Assembly: GCA_022614805.1 (NCBI GenBank)
Contig: JAKEHY010000008.1
Location: 9,040 to 73,039, forward strand
Source: Candidatus Zixiibacteriota bacterium
GTDB lineage: Bacteria > Zixibacteria > MSB-5A5 > DSPP01
Direction of reading: 5' to 3'
Length of the DNA: 64,000 nucleotides
Each line of letters begins with the position of its first letter. The stretch's first letter is position 1. Positions 54,213 to 63,360 of this stretch are shown piece by piece. The position numbers and the translations under genes are program-made. The notes below the pieces were generated by a model. The model worked only from the letters and a program-made list of their open reading frames with translations, did no database searches and had not been told where the DNA came from.

Positions 54213-54719
54213 ATGAAAATCGAACTTTTTCCCGGGCGGCGGGAAATTGAAGAGCAGTACTGGAGCTTTGAATACAGCGAGATTGACTTGGGGGCTTTCT
54301 TGACCGATTTTTACCAAAAAGGCCGGGTCCGTCTCTCTACGCAGGTAGTGGGTAAGGATTACCACATAACCGGCGAGGCGTTTGCCCCGCTAATTTTGGA
54401 ATGCAGCCGTTGCCTGGAACCCTCTCGTCATCCCCTGCGTCTGGCTTTAAGTTGGGTGGTGCGGCGGGTTGAGATGTTGACGCCGGAGGAGGAGCTGTCG
54501 GGAGAAGAGTTCGAGATTTTGCCGGAAACCCAGGAGCTGGATTTTACCGCCCGAATCCGGGAAGCGATTATTTTCAACCTTCCGGCCAAGCCCCTCTGCC
54601 GCTTTGACTGCAAGGGGCTTTGCCCGGTATGCGGGCAGAATTTGAACGTCCGGCCTTGCAGCTGTCGCCGGGAGGCGGACGACCCCCGCTGGGATGGGCT
54701 TCGGCGGCTGTTACAGTAA
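54213..54719 (+). CDS. yceD: YceD/DUF177 family protein
   Basis: The 168-residue protein has the DUF177 pattern: VVGKDYHITGEAFAPLILEC then SRCLEP, an acidic middle, and the tail FDCKGLCPVCGQNLN with Cys pairs. The family lies next to rpmF in most bacteria and is linked to 23S rRNA maturation in plants and some bacteria. It heads the lipid-synthesis operon. Its exact role is unknown. Confidence 0.88.
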   Translation: MKIELFPGRREIEEQYWSFEYSEIDLGAFLTDFYQKGRVRLSTQVVGKDYHITGEAFAPLILECSRCLEPSRHPLRLALSWVVRRVEMLTPEEELSGEEFEILPETQELDFTARIREAIIFNLPAKPLCRFDCKGLCPVCGQNLNVRPCSCRREADDPRWDGLRRLLQ

Positions 54720-54770
54720 AACGGGTCTATTGGGAAACTGTCCGTGAACGTATAAGAAAGAGAGGATATT

Positions 54771-54953
54771 GTGCCGTTACCTAAACGAAGACATTCCAAA
54801 ACGCGGGGCAAAAAACGCCGCACCCACTGGAAACTGGCCCTGCCGGCGTTGGTGGAATGCAGCCAGTGCCATCAAAAACACCGGGCTCACCATGTTTGTC
54901 CCCATTGCGGGTATTACGCCGGCAAGCCGGTCGCCGAGCCGGAGGAAGTTTAA
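54771..54953 (+). CDS. rpmF: 50S ribosomal protein L32
   Basis: The 60-residue protein opens MPLPKRRHSKTRGKKRRTHW, the L32 signature. It keeps the four zinc cysteines CSQCHQKHRAHHVCPHCG, as in zinc-binding (C+) L32. The GTG start follows AGAGGA. It sits between yceD and plsX in the classic order. Confidence 0.97.
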   Translation: MPLPKRRHSKTRGKKRRTHWKLALPALVECSQCHQKHRAHHVCPHCGYYAGKPVAEPEEV

Positions 54954-54956
54954 GGT

Positions 54957-55985
54957 TTGAATGAAGCAACCGGTCCGGTCCGGATAGCGGTCGACGCTAT
55001 GGGGTCGGATTTCGGCCCCCGACCCGTGGTAGCCGGAGCTTTGGAGTTTTTGGCCGAGGACCGCGGGCGTGAGTACCGGCTGACGCTGGTCGGAGACCGA
55101 AAAAAAATCGAAACCGAGTTGGCCCGCCATCGTGCCGCTGACGGGAATTTCGAAATCGCGCCCGCTTCCGAGGTGGTGGCAATGGGTGAATCCCCCAGCG
55201 AGGCGGTAAAGAAGAAAGATTCCTCCATTGCCGTGGCCGCCCGATTGGTGCGGGAGGGACAGGCCGATGCCTGGCTTTCGGGCGGAAATACGGGAGCCGT
55301 TATGGCTTCCGCCCTTTTGACTTTGGGGCGGTTGGAGGGGGTTTCCCGCCCCGCCATAGCCATCGTTTTTCCCACCGTAAAGTCGCCGGCCATGCTTTTG
55401 GATGTGGGGGCCAATGCGGAATGCAAGCCGGTTCATTTGGAGCAGTTTGGGCTGATGGGCGCCATTTACTACAGCTACGTATTTAAGCAGCCGGATCCGG
55501 CTGTCGGGCTTTTGTCTATTGGCGAGGAGCCGACCAAAGGGAACGAGCTGGTTTTGGCCGGCCACAAGCTCTTATCCGAAAGCGGACTTAACTTCATCGG
55601 CAACGTGGAGGGGCGCGATGTGATGGCCGGGGACTGCCAGGTTATCGTCACCGACGGCTTTACGGGCAACGTGATTTTGAAATTTGCGGAAGGGCTGTAC
55701 GGCTTCTTGGCGAAAAAAATCCGTCACCAGATTTCCACCAACGTTTTTTCCCGGTTTGCCGTTTTTCTTCTGGCCCCTTTTTTGCGTCGTTTGAAGAAGA
55801 CTTTGGACTATGCTGAATACGGCGGCGCGCCGCTTCTGGGGGTCAACGGCGTAACCGTCATCTGTCATGGCGGCTCCTCCTCGCGGGCCATTAAAAACGG
55901 CATCAAGCTGGCCGCCACGATGTTTCGGGCCCGCGTGAACGAGCATATACAGGAAAAGCTCGCGGGATGGAAGGAGATCGACTGA
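54957..55985 (+). CDS. plsX: phosphate acyltransferase PlsX
   Basis: The 342-residue enzyme makes acyl-phosphate from acyl-ACP for phospholipid synthesis. It has RIAVDAMGSDFGPRPVVAGA, AWLSGGNTGAVMASALLTLG, NVEGRDVMAGDCQVIVTDGF and GGAPLLGVNGVTVICHGGSS. The TTG start is 3 bases after the rpmF stop, with GGAGGAAG upstream. The end overlaps fabH by 19 bases, so translation is likely coupled. Confidence 0.95.
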   Translation: MNEATGPVRIAVDAMGSDFGPRPVVAGALEFLAEDRGREYRLTLVGDRKKIETELARHRAADGNFEIAPASEVVAMGESPSEAVKKKDSSIAVAARLVREGQADAWLSGGNTGAVMASALLTLGRLEGVSRPAIAIVFPTVKSPAMLLDVGANAECKPVHLEQFGLMGAIYYSYVFKQPDPAVGLLSIGEEPTKGNELVLAGHKLLSESGLNFIGNVEGRDVMAGDCQVIVTDGFTGNVILKFAEGLYGFLAKKIRHQISTNVFSRFAVFLLAPFLRRLKKTLDYAEYGGAPLLGVNGVTVICHGGSSSRAIKNGIKLAATMFRARVNEHIQEKLAGWKEID

Positions 55986-56968
55986 AAAAGGCCCTCCTTA
56001 CCGGGGTGGGCGCGGCCGCGCCCACCCGGATTTTGACCAACTACGATTTTGAGAAGATGGTCGATACTTCGGACGAGTGGATTGTCACCCGCACCGGTAT
56101 CCGGGAACGGCACGTGGTGGAAGACGGAATGGTGGGAACGGACCTGGCTCTGGAAGCCTCCCGGCAGGCCCTGCGGGAAGCGGAACTTTCGGCGGATGAA
56201 CTGGATTTGATTCTTTTGGGAACGGTCACGCCGGATTTTATCGTTCCCTCCTCCGCCTGCATTTTACAGAAAAAAATTGGAGCCACGAAGGCGGCGGCGA
56301 TGGATGTGGTGGCGGGCTGCACCGGATTCATTTATGGTCTGGCGACCGCCAACGCTTTTATCCGCTCCGGGATGTATGAAAACATTTTGGTCATCGGCGT
56401 GGAGGTCTTGTCCAAACTGACCGACTACAAGGACCGCAACACCTGTGTGCTTTTCGGCGATGCCGCCGGCGCCGTGGTCGTACAGGCGGCTCCGCCCGAT
56501 GAAAAGCGGGGGATTTTATCCGCTTTCCTGGCGGCGGACGGGAATCTGGCCAATCTGTTGCACGTGCCGATGGGAGGGACGGTTGACCCGCTTACGCCGG
56601 CAAATTTCGAGCGGCGCGGACAGTACATCAAGATGGCCGGCAACGAGGTTTTCAAGTCAGCCGTGCGGGAAATGGGGGAGGCGGCCACCCTCGCCCTGGA
56701 AAAAGCTGGATGCTCACCCGATGAACTGACGCTTCTAATTCCCCATCAGGCCAACATCCGCATCATCGAAGCGACGGCCAAGCGGCTGGGGTTGCCGATG
56801 GAAAAGGTTTATGTCAACATCGACCGGTACGGAAACACCTCGTCGGCTTCGGTCCCTTTGGCCCTGTGGGAAGCCCGGCGGGAGGGGAAAGTAAAAGACG
56901 GGGATTTGGTTTTACTGGTGGCCTTTGGGGCCGGCTTTACCTGGGGTTCGGTCCTGGTGCGGTTATGA
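55967..56968 (+). CDS. fabH: 3-oxoacyl-ACP synthase III (KAS III)
   Basis: The 333-residue enzyme starts fatty acid synthesis by condensing acetyl- or branched acyl-CoA with malonyl-ACP. The catalytic triad is Cys118 in VAGCTGF, His in IPHQANIRI and Asn in YGNTSSASVP. The opening DEWIVTRTGIRER is the CoA-binding side. Length is usual. Whether the primer is straight or branched cannot be told. The stop overlaps the fabD ATG. Confidence 0.96.
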   Translation: MEGDRLKKALLTGVGAAAPTRILTNYDFEKMVDTSDEWIVTRTGIRERHVVEDGMVGTDLALEASRQALREAELSADELDLILLGTVTPDFIVPSSACILQKKIGATKAAAMDVVAGCTGFIYGLATANAFIRSGMYENILVIGVEVLSKLTDYKDRNTCVLFGDAAGAVVVQAAPPDEKRGILSAFLAADGNLANLLHVPMGGTVDPLTPANFERRGQYIKMAGNEVFKSAVREMGEAATLALEKAGCSPDELTLLIPHQANIRIIEATAKRLGLPMEKVYVNIDRYGNTSSASVPLALWEARREGKVKDGDLVLLVAFGAGFTWGSVLVRL

Positions 56969-57891
56969 GGCGGGCGGTTCTTTTTCCCGGACAGGGATCG
57001 CAAAAAGTCGGAATGGGAAGGAAGCTGTATGATTCTTTCCCGGAAGCGCGAAGAATTTTTGAGGAAGCGGACGAGGTATTGGGGTATTCCCTTTCGGACG
57101 TTTGCTTCAACGGGCCGGAGGAGAAACTGGTAGAGACGGCTTTCACCCAGCCGGCGGTTTTTGTCACCTCCCTGGCCGTCTGGGAGGTTTTACAAAGGCA
57201 AAATGAAACCTTTGACTATGCCGCCGGACATTCGCTCGGGGAGTACAGCGCCTTGGTGGCTGCCGGCGTTTTGGAGTTCAAAGACGGCCTCTTGGCCGTG
57301 GCGGCGCGGGCCCATTTTATGCAGGAGGCCTGTTTGCAAAACCCGGGAACGATGGCGGCTTTAATCGGGGTCACGCCGGCTGAAGCGGACGATATTTGCC
57401 GACGGGCATCCGCGTCCGGCGTCGTGGTGCCGGCCAATTTCAACGCTCCGGGGCAGGTGGCCGTTTCGGGAGAGCGTCCGGCGGTCGAGCGTGCGGTGGA
57501 GGTGGCCAAAGCCTCCGGCAAAAAAGGAATGTTGTTGCCGGTGGGTGGCGCTTTCCATTCCCCTTTGATGGAGCCGGGAAAAAAGAAACTTGCGGATTTT
57601 CTGGATTCGATTACTTTTTCCCCCGCCCAAATCCCGGTGGCGGCCAACGTCACGGCCCGGGAGGAGACCCGGCCGGAGGAGTTTCGCAGGCTGTTGAAAG
57701 AGCAAATTACCTCCCCGGTGCGCTGGGAGGAAACCCTTTTACGGTTTTCCGAGTTGGGGGTGGAAGAATTTATGGAAGTGGGACCGGGCAAAGTTCTGTC
57801 CGGCCTGGTCAAAAGAACCTTGAAACGGGCGCAGACGCGTAATTTCGAAACGCCGACGGACTTTGCCATTTTCTCGGCGGCGGCGAAGTAA
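56965..57891 (+). CDS. fabD: malonyl-CoA:ACP transacylase
   Basis: The 308-residue enzyme loads malonyl groups onto ACP. The ATG at 56965 overlaps the fabH stop as ATGA and gives MRRAVLFPGQGSQKVGMG, the normal start. The nucleophile is Ser90 in AAGHSLGEYSAL, the loop FNAPGQVAVSG is present, and the catalytic His is in VGGAFHSPLM. EVGPGKVLSGLVKR closes the domain. Its stop overlaps the fabG ATG by one base. Confidence 0.96.
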   Translation: MRRAVLFPGQGSQKVGMGRKLYDSFPEARRIFEEADEVLGYSLSDVCFNGPEEKLVETAFTQPAVFVTSLAVWEVLQRQNETFDYAAGHSLGEYSALVAAGVLEFKDGLLAVAARAHFMQEACLQNPGTMAALIGVTPAEADDICRRASASGVVVPANFNAPGQVAVSGERPAVERAVEVAKASGKKGMLLPVGGAFHSPLMEPGKKKLADFLDSITFSPAQIPVAANVTAREETRPEEFRRLLKEQITSPVRWEETLLRFSELGVEEFMEVGPGKVLSGLVKRTLKRAQTRNFETPTDFAIFSAAAK

Positions 57892-58670
57892 TGCAGACGG
57901 AAACCAACGTTTTGGAAAAAACGATTCAAAAAGATTTGACCGGAAAGGTGGCTTTGGTCACCGGCGCGGCCCGAGGCATCGGCCGTGTCATTGTCCATCG
58001 GCTGGCCGGGCGGGGTGCTTCGGTGGTCATTTCCGATTTGCTGGCGGACGCCGCCGGTGCCGTGGCGGAAGAACTCAAATCCGAAGGTTGTTCAGCCCTG
58101 GCTCTGGCCGGCGACGTTTCGTCGGCCGACTCGGTGGAGGAAACCGTTAACAAAACGGTGGAGGCGTTCGGCTCGCTTGACGTCTTGGTCAACAATGCCG
58201 GCATCACCAAGGATGGCCTGCTTTTCCGGATGAGCGAAGCGGACTGGGACGAGGTGCTGGCGGTAAATTTGAAGGGGGTTTTTCTGGCGACCAAGGCGGC
58301 CGCCCGGGTGATGGCCCAAAGGCGATGGGGGCGCATCGTAAACATCAGTTCCGTCGTCGGGCTGATGGGTAACGCCGGGCAGGCGAACTACGCCGCTTCC
58401 AAAGCGGGCGTGGTCGGTTTTACCAAGGCCTGCGCCAAGGAGCTGGCGGGACGGAACATCACCGTCAACGCCGTGGCGCCCGGATACATTCAGACCGAAA
58501 TGACGGAGAAGTTGCCGGAACGGGCCAAGGAAGCTTTTCTTTCGGCCATCCCGTTGGGACGGGCCGGCACGGCGGAAGATGTGGCGGCGGCCGTCGGTTT
58601 TCTGGTTTCCGATGAAGCCGGTTACATAACCGGACAGGTGTTGCAAATAGACGGCGGACTGTTAATGTGA
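57891..58670 (+). CDS. fabG: 3-oxoacyl-ACP reductase
   Basis: The 259-residue NADPH-dependent short-chain dehydrogenase reduces 3-oxoacyl-ACP in each elongation round. The cofactor loop is VTGAARGIGR at 23-32, the NNAGITKDGL motif follows, and the catalytic residues are Ser153/154 in NISSVVG and Tyr167-Lys171 in NYAASK. The end GYITGQVLQIDGGLLM is typical of FabG. A leader of about 15 residues is longer than in E. coli. Position in the operon supports the assignment. Confidence 0.95.
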   Translation: MQTETNVLEKTIQKDLTGKVALVTGAARGIGRVIVHRLAGRGASVVISDLLADAAGAVAEELKSEGCSALALAGDVSSADSVEETVNKTVEAFGSLDVLVNNAGITKDGLLFRMSEADWDEVLAVNLKGVFLATKAAARVMAQRRWGRIVNISSVVGLMGNAGQANYAASKAGVVGFTKACAKELAGRNITVNAVAPGYIQTEMTEKLPERAKEAFLSAIPLGRAGTAEDVAAAVGFLVSDEAGYITGQVLQIDGGLLM

Positions 58671-58715
58671 TGGCCGGCCCCGAGCCTCGGGGCGGCCGTA
58701 ATGAGGAGGAGGACT

Positions 58716-58970
58716 ATGGCATCGCAAATCGAGCAAAAAGTACGGGAAATCATCGTCGAGCAACTGGGGGTCGACCCCGAGCAGGTAACCCACGAGGCAT
58801 CCTTCGTGGATGACCTGGGCGCCGATTCGCTGGATACGGTGGAGCTGGTGATGGCCCTGGAAGAGGAGTTTGATTTGGAAATTCCGGACGAGGACGCCGA
58901 AAAAATAACCACCGTGGGGGAGGCGATTGAATACATCGAAAGAAACATGGAAAAAGAAGAGACGGAATGA
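58716..58970 (+). CDS. acpP: acyl carrier protein
   Basis: The 84-residue carrier holds growing acyl chains on phosphopantetheine at Ser38 in [14 protein letters not shown]. The ATG at 58716 follows GAGGAGGA; an in-frame ATG at 58701 is part of that site and is rejected. The helix after the Ser and the acidic tail fit AcpP. The ATG of fabF overlaps its stop. Confidence 0.97.
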   Translation: MASQIEQKVREIIVEQLGVDPEQVTHEASFVDDLGADSLDTVELVMALEEEFDLEIPDEDAEKITTVGEAIEYIERNMEKEETE

Positions 58971-60211
58971 ACCGCGTGGTGGTGACCGGAATGGGGGTTT
59001 TGACCCCCGTCGGTCATGGCGTCAAAGAGTTCTGGGATAGTCTCGTCGCCGGCCGCTCCGGGGTCGCCAAAATCACCCGCTTCGACGCCGGCAATTACGA
59101 TTGCCAAATCGCCGGGGAAGTGAAGGGGTTTGACCCCTCCAAGTTTTTGGATAAAAAGGACGCCCGTCGGGCCGACCTGTTCGAGCAGTACGCCTTGGCG
59201 GCCACCGGCCAGGCACTGGCCGATGCCGGTCTGGATGTCTCTAAAATCAACCCGGAGCGGGTGGGAGTCGTTTTGGGCTCCGGCATCGGCGGCATCGACA
59301 CCTTCGAGCGGCAGCATCAGGCCTTGCTTTCCGGCGGGCCGGGCCGGGTATCTCCTTTCTTTATCCCGATGATGATTATCGATATGGGCCCGGGGCTGGT
59401 GTCGATACGATACGGGCTTAAGGGTCCCAATTACGCCACCGTTTCGGCGTGCTCCTCCTCCGCGCACGCCATCGGCGACGCTTTTCACATCATCCAGCGC
59501 GGGGAAGCGGAGGCGATGGTCACCGGCGGCTGCGAAGCGACCATCACCCCCACCTCTCTGGCCGGTTTCTGCTCGGCGCGGGCGCTTTCCACCCGCAACG
59601 ACGAGCCCGAGCGGGCCTCGCGCCCCTTCGACAAAAATCGGGACGGGTTCGTTATGGGAGAGGGGGGGGGAATTTTGATTTTGGAAGAACTGGAGCATGC
59701 CAGGAAGCGGGGAGCCCGCATTTACGCCGAGCTTCTCGGTTTCGGGATGACCGGGGATGCCTACCATATGACCGCGCCGGCCCCCAAAGGAGAGGGAGCG
59801 GCCCGGGCGATGCGGGAGGCACTGCGTTCTGCCAAACTGGAACCGGAACAAATCGGCTACATCAACGCTCACGGCACGTCCACCGACCAGGGGGACATAG
59901 CCGAAACGGAAGCGACCAAGACCGTTTTCGGGGAGTATGCCTACCAGGTGCCGATTTCCTCCACCAAGTCTATGACCGGCCATTTGTTGGGAGCGGCCGG
60001 TGCCACTGAACTAATTGTTTCCATCCTCTCCATTCATACGGGCGTTTTGCATCCCACCATCAATCTCGAAGAGCCGGACCCGGCCTGCGATCTGGACTAC
60101 ATCCCCAAGGTCGCCCGCGAGAAAAAAATCGATTACGCCCTATCCAACTCCTTCGGTTTCGGCGGTCACAACGTTTCCATTTTAGTCGGCCGCTTTAATG
60201 GCCAAAGGTAG
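58967..60211 (+). CDS. fabF: 3-oxoacyl-ACP synthase II (KAS II)
   Basis: The 414-residue elongating condensing enzyme has Cys162 in [15 protein letters not shown] and the two histidines in [12 protein letters not shown] and [12 protein letters not shown]. It ends [14 protein letters not shown]. Length is normal. It lies in the fab order acpP-fabF-rnc typical of many bacteria. Confidence 0.97.
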   Translation: MNRVVVTGMGVLTPVGHGVKEFWDSLVAGRSGVAKITRFDAGNYDCQIAGEVKGFDPSKFLDKKDARRADLFEQYALAATGQALADAGLDVSKINPERVGVVLGSGIGGIDTFERQHQALLSGGPGRVSPFFIPMMIIDMGPGLVSIRYGLKGPNYATVSACSSSAHAIGDAFHIIQRGEAEAMVTGGCEATITPTSLAGFCSARALSTRNDEPERASRPFDKNRDGFVMGEGGGILILEELEHARKRGARIYAELLGFGMTGDAYHMTAPAPKGEGAARAMREALRSAKLEPEQIGYINAHGTSTDQGDIAETEATKTVFGEYAYQVPISSTKSMTGHLLGAAGATELIVSILSIHTGVLHPTINLEEPDPACDLDYIPKVAREKKIDYALSNSFGFGGHNVSILVGRFNGQR

Positions 60212-60213
60212 GT

Positions 60214-61002
60214 ATGCCGCGCCGGGCGGTAACGCAGCTTCGCGCACTTTTACGCCGATTGTTCGGTGACCATCCCTACGAGGAAAAAGAACTCTCCGAA
60301 CTGCTGGACTATCGTTTTCGCGACCGGGGGCTTCTGGAGCAGGCCCTGACCCATCGCTCGGCGGCGCGCCTTTCCGGGAAAACCTTCTCCCGCTCGGCCG
60401 CCAACGAGCGGCTGGAGTTTTTGGGGGACGCCGTTTTGGGGCTGGTCACCAGCCGGTTTTTATACGAGCATTTTTCAGACAAGGATGAAGGGGAACTTTC
60501 CAAACTTAAAGCTGCGCTGGTAAACAAGGTGACCCTGTCGCGGGTGTCCAAGGAAATTGGGTTGGGGAAGTTCGTCAAGCTTTCCCCCGAAGAGGAACGG
60601 ATGGGGGGACGCCACCGCCATTCCATCATCGCCGACGCCTACGAGGCGCTTTTGGGGGCCGTTTATCTGGACGGCGGTTTGGAAGCCGCCACCGAGATGA
60701 TTGAAACCCAGGTGCTTTCCCGGATGAGCGAGCTGGTTTCCGACCGGGCCCATTATAACTACAAGGGGGAACTGCTCGAATACCTGCAAGGGAGGGGGAT
60801 GGGTGCGCCCCGTTACGTGCTGGACACCGAAGAAGGGCCAGACCATAGCAAAAGTTTCACGATGGCGGTGATCGTTTTGGGCACCCGGCTGGCGGTCGGC
60901 GCCGGCCCCTCCAAAAAGGAGGCGGAGCAAAAAGCGGCCCGGCTGGCCTTGATGGCCTTGCGCCAAAAAGAGGACAAATTGCCCCGTCCGGTTGAGCACT
61001 AA
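60214..61002 (+). CDS. rnc: ribonuclease III
   Basis: The 262-residue enzyme cuts double-stranded RNA in rRNA and mRNA processing. The nuclease signature is NERLEFLGDAVLGLV at 64-78, and a second acidic site is in IIADAYEALLGAVYLDGG. The C-terminal dsRNA-binding domain runs from YKGELLEYLQGRG to KKEAEQKAARLALMAL. The start ATG is 3 bases after fabF. The N-terminus has about 30 extra residues before the domain. Confidence 0.95.
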   Translation: MPRRAVTQLRALLRRLFGDHPYEEKELSELLDYRFRDRGLLEQALTHRSAARLSGKTFSRSAANERLEFLGDAVLGLVTSRFLYEHFSDKDEGELSKLKAALVNKVTLSRVSKEIGLGKFVKLSPEEERMGGRHRHSIIADAYEALLGAVYLDGGLEAATEMIETQVLSRMSELVSDRAHYNYKGELLEYLQGRGMGAPRYVLDTEEGPDHSKSFTMAVIVLGTRLAVGAGPSKKEAEQKAARLALMALRQKEDKLPRPVEH

Positions 61003-61011
61003 GGAGAATTT

Positions 61012-61797
61012 TTGCACATCGTCGTTTGCTGCAAGCAGGTTCCGGAGATTGCCGGGATAAAAGTGGCCCCCGACGGCTCGGGCGTTCTCCCGCCGCCCGG
61101 GGGAGGAATGGTAAATCCCTTCGACGTATATGCCATCGAAGAAGGGGTTAGAATTAAAGAGAAAACCTCCGGCAAGCTCTCGGTTATTTCCTCCGGGGGG
61201 CCCACCGGGGAGGCCGGCCTGCGCGAGGCCTTGGCGCTCGGTGCCGACGAGGCCTACTTGCTCTCCGACCCCCTTTTTCTCACCGCCGACCCCCTGCGCA
61301 CGGCTCTCGTTTTGGCGGCCGGAATCAAAAAAATCGGCGCATTCGATCTGGTCCTGTGCGGCAAGCAGGCGGTGGATGACGACAGCTCCGCCGTGCCGGC
61401 GGCGCTGGCACAAAATCTCGAGCTTCCGCAGGTCATTTTTGTCAAAAAATTCGAGGAATTGCAGCCAAAAATGGCGAAGGTTTTCCGGATGACCGACGAC
61501 GGCTATGAAGTGGTTGAAACGTCCCTTCCGGCGGTGGTCGGCGTGGTGAAGGAAATCAACGAACCCCGGCTCCCTTCCCTCAAGGGAAAAATGCGGGCCA
61601 AATCGGCCAAAGTTACCACTTGGAGCGCCGCCGATTTGGAGCTGGATGCGCAGGCCTTAAATCCTTCCGGTTTCGGTTACAAAGTGGAACAGTTTTACCC
61701 GCCGCCTCCCCGCCCCAAGGGGGAAATGCTAACCGGTACGCCGGAAGAAATCGCCGAAAAGCTTTTCCAAAAACTGCGCCAAGCCCAGGTTATTTGA
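61012..61797 (+). CDS. etfB: electron transfer flavoprotein beta subunit
   Basis: The 261-residue protein opens HIVVCCKQVPEIAGIKVAPD and carries NPFDVYAIEEGVRIKEK, EALALGADEAYLLSD, LVLCGKQAVDDDSSAVPA and VVGVVKEINEPRLPSLKGKM, all EtfB hallmarks. EtfB with EtfA carries electrons between dehydrogenases and the quinone pool. The TTG start has AAGGAG at 61001-61006. No etfA follows, although the two are nearly always paired, so the partner must be elsewhere or lost. The strict AMP site pattern looks intact. Confidence 0.93.
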   Translation: MHIVVCCKQVPEIAGIKVAPDGSGVLPPPGGGMVNPFDVYAIEEGVRIKEKTSGKLSVISSGGPTGEAGLREALALGADEAYLLSDPLFLTADPLRTALVLAAGIKKIGAFDLVLCGKQAVDDDSSAVPAALAQNLELPQVIFVKKFEELQPKMAKVFRMTDDGYEVVETSLPAVVGVVKEINEPRLPSLKGKMRAKSAKVTTWSAADLELDAQALNPSGFGYKVEQFYPPPPRPKGEMLTGTPEEIAEKLFQKLRQAQVI

Positions 61798-61925
61798 GAT
61801 TTAAAACTTCACCCGCCGTCGAAGACAACTCAAGCCGCTGGTATCCATCCGTTTGCCAATTGCGATATTCCTTTGCTTCCCAAAAACCGCTGATGTATTT
61901 TCCGGCCTGTGGATAGACCCACCCT
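61791..61925 (-). pseudogene. possible minus-strand gene remnant between etfB and the PASTA gene
   Basis: On the minus strand a frame reads GGWLGWVYPQAGKYISGF, WEAKEYRNWQTDGYQRLE and LSSTAGEVLNLK before a stop. Composition is protein-like, but no start or known domain is seen. It could be a leftover gene end. Confidence 0.2.
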
Positions 61926-62679
61926 AACCATCCACCCGCAGGCGGCCAGCCGGGCGCGCAAATTTTTCTTTCTCCTTTTGGCGATGGGAATGGCCTTTTT
62001 GATTTCTATGGTCCTCTTCGATAAGATTTTTATGCCCCTCGCGGTGCGCCACAACGACGACCGGCTGGTCCCTTCGGTGACCGGCCTTTCGGTCGATTCG
62101 GCCGGCGCCATTTTGAAATCGGTCGATTTGGGCGTCGCCGTGGTGGGAGAAGAATTTTCCAGCGCCTATCCGGTCGGCACCATCATCACTCAACTTCCCC
62201 CGCCGGGAATGCGGGTGCGGGAGGGGCGCTTGATACGGGTTTCGGTCTCCAAAGGAAGCCCCAAGTTGGTCGTTCCCAACATGGTGGGAATGGGGCGGCG
62301 GCAGGCGGAGCTTTTGCTTCTGGACTACGGCCTCTACGTCGGCGAAATCGTGGAAGTGGACACCGCCGGAGTCGCAAAAGGAACCGTTTTGGGGAGCTTT
62401 CCCCAATCGGGGGCCGGCGTGGCCCCCCAAAGCCGGGTCACATTGACCATCGCCGCTGGCGGAGTGGAACCGGATTCCACCTGGGTGCCCTCCGTGGTCG
62501 GCCGCAGCCTGGAGGAAGCCAAAAAGCGCATCGCCGCCTCCGGTTTGGAGCTGGGAAAGCTGGAATATGAAGATAACGAACTCGTGCTCCCCGGCACGGT
62601 TTTGCAGCAGGAGCCGCCCGGCGGGATGGCGGCCCGCAGAGGGGAAAGGGTAAAGCTTTTGGTGGCTCGCTCGGAGTGA
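61909..62679 (+). CDS. membrane-anchored PASTA-repeat protein
   Basis: The 256-residue protein starts at a GTG and has one membrane helix (FFFLLLAMGMAFLISMVLF). Three PASTA domains follow (about 52-115, 118-185 and 192-256), each with the V-P-x-V/M-x-G pattern, as in LVVPNMVGMGRRQAE and WVPSVVGRSLEEAKKRI. Unlike PknB or class A/B penicillin-binding proteins, no kinase or transpeptidase domain is attached. PASTA units bind peptidoglycan or act as spacers. A periplasmic wall-sensing or scaffold role is inferred. The rpe GTG overlaps its stop. Confidence 0.85.
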   Translation: MDRPTLTIHPQAASRARKFFFLLLAMGMAFLISMVLFDKIFMPLAVRHNDDRLVPSVTGLSVDSAGAILKSVDLGVAVVGEEFSSAYPVGTIITQLPPPGMRVREGRLIRVSVSKGSPKLVVPNMVGMGRRQAELLLLDYGLYVGEIVEVDTAGVAKGTVLGSFPQSGAGVAPQSRVTLTIAAGGVEPDSTWVPSVVGRSLEEAKKRIAASGLELGKLEYEDNELVLPGTVLQQEPPGGMAARRGERVKLLVARSE

Positions 62680-63338
62680 GGATGGCCAAATCCCCCCTCA
62701 TCTCCGCCTCCATCATCGCCGCCGGCTTTCATCAACTGGAAAAAGAAATCTCCCGCGTCAGTGCCGCCGGGGCCGACTGGCTGCACGTGGACGTGATGGA
62801 CGGGCATTTCGTCCCCAACCTCACCTTCGGCCCGATGATTGTGGCGGCCCTGAACAAGCTCTGGAAGAAAACCTTGGACGTGCATCTGATGATTTCCAAC
62901 CCGGAAAAATATCTGGAGGCATACCGCAAATCCGGGGCGGACGTCATCTCCATCCATTACGAAGTCATCGGCCCTTCCCCCACTCTTTTGGACCAAATCC
63001 GCCGCCTGGGGGCCAAGGCGGGGCTGGCCATCAACCCCTCCACCCCTCTGGATGTCGTCGATTCGCTCATCGGTCATTTTGACCTGCTTTTGATTATGTC
63101 GGTCGTCCCCGGCTTTGCCGGGCAAAAGTTCATCGCCGAAGTAATGTCCAAAATCAAGGAAGCCACCGCTTTGAAAAAGCGATTGGGGGCCAAATTCCTA
63201 ATCGAAGTGGACGGCGGTATCTCCAAGCGAAACGCCGCCAGCATCAGCCGTGCCGGCGGTGAGGTCTTGGTCGCTGGCAAGGGCATCTTCGGCGAGCGGG
63301 ATTACCGGGCGGCGGTCAAGCGATTGAGGCGAGTGTAG
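62676..63338 (+). CDS. rpe: ribulose-phosphate 3-epimerase
   Basis: The 220-residue TIM-barrel enzyme interconverts ribulose 5-phosphate and xylulose 5-phosphate in the pentose phosphate pathway. Metal and catalytic residues are in WLHVDVMDGHFVPN (His, Asp) and LIEVDGGIS (Asp), with DVHLMISNP and LIMSVVPGFAGQKF in between. The first codon may be the GTG at 62676 or the ATG at 62682 (MAKSPLISAS), and the ATG gives the more usual N-terminus. It is the last gene of this plus-strand series. Confidence 0.93.
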   Translation: MRMAKSPLISASIIAAGFHQLEKEISRVSAAGADWLHVDVMDGHFVPNLTFGPMIVAALNKLWKKTLDVHLMISNPEKYLEAYRKSGADVISIHYEVIGPSPTLLDQIRRLGAKAGLAINPSTPLDVVDSLIGHFDLLLIMSVVPGFAGQKFIAEVMSKIKEATALKKRLGAKFLIEVDGGISKRNAASISRAGGEVLVAGKGIFGERDYRAAVKRLRRV

Positions 63339-63360
63339 CTTTTATTACTTAACTAAAAGC
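63338..63360. terminator. AT-rich hairpin between rpe and the convergent TPR gene
   Basis: GCTTTTA (63338-63344) and TAAAAGC (63354-63360) are perfect inverted repeats with a 9-base loop. It could stop both convergent transcripts, though the stem is A/T rich. Confidence 0.4.

Noticed and set aside
58622-59983. Long open frame of 453 codons on the minus strand over fabF
   Set aside because: It is antisense to a fully conserved fabF and acpP, has no domain or ribosome site, and reflects high-GC codon bias.
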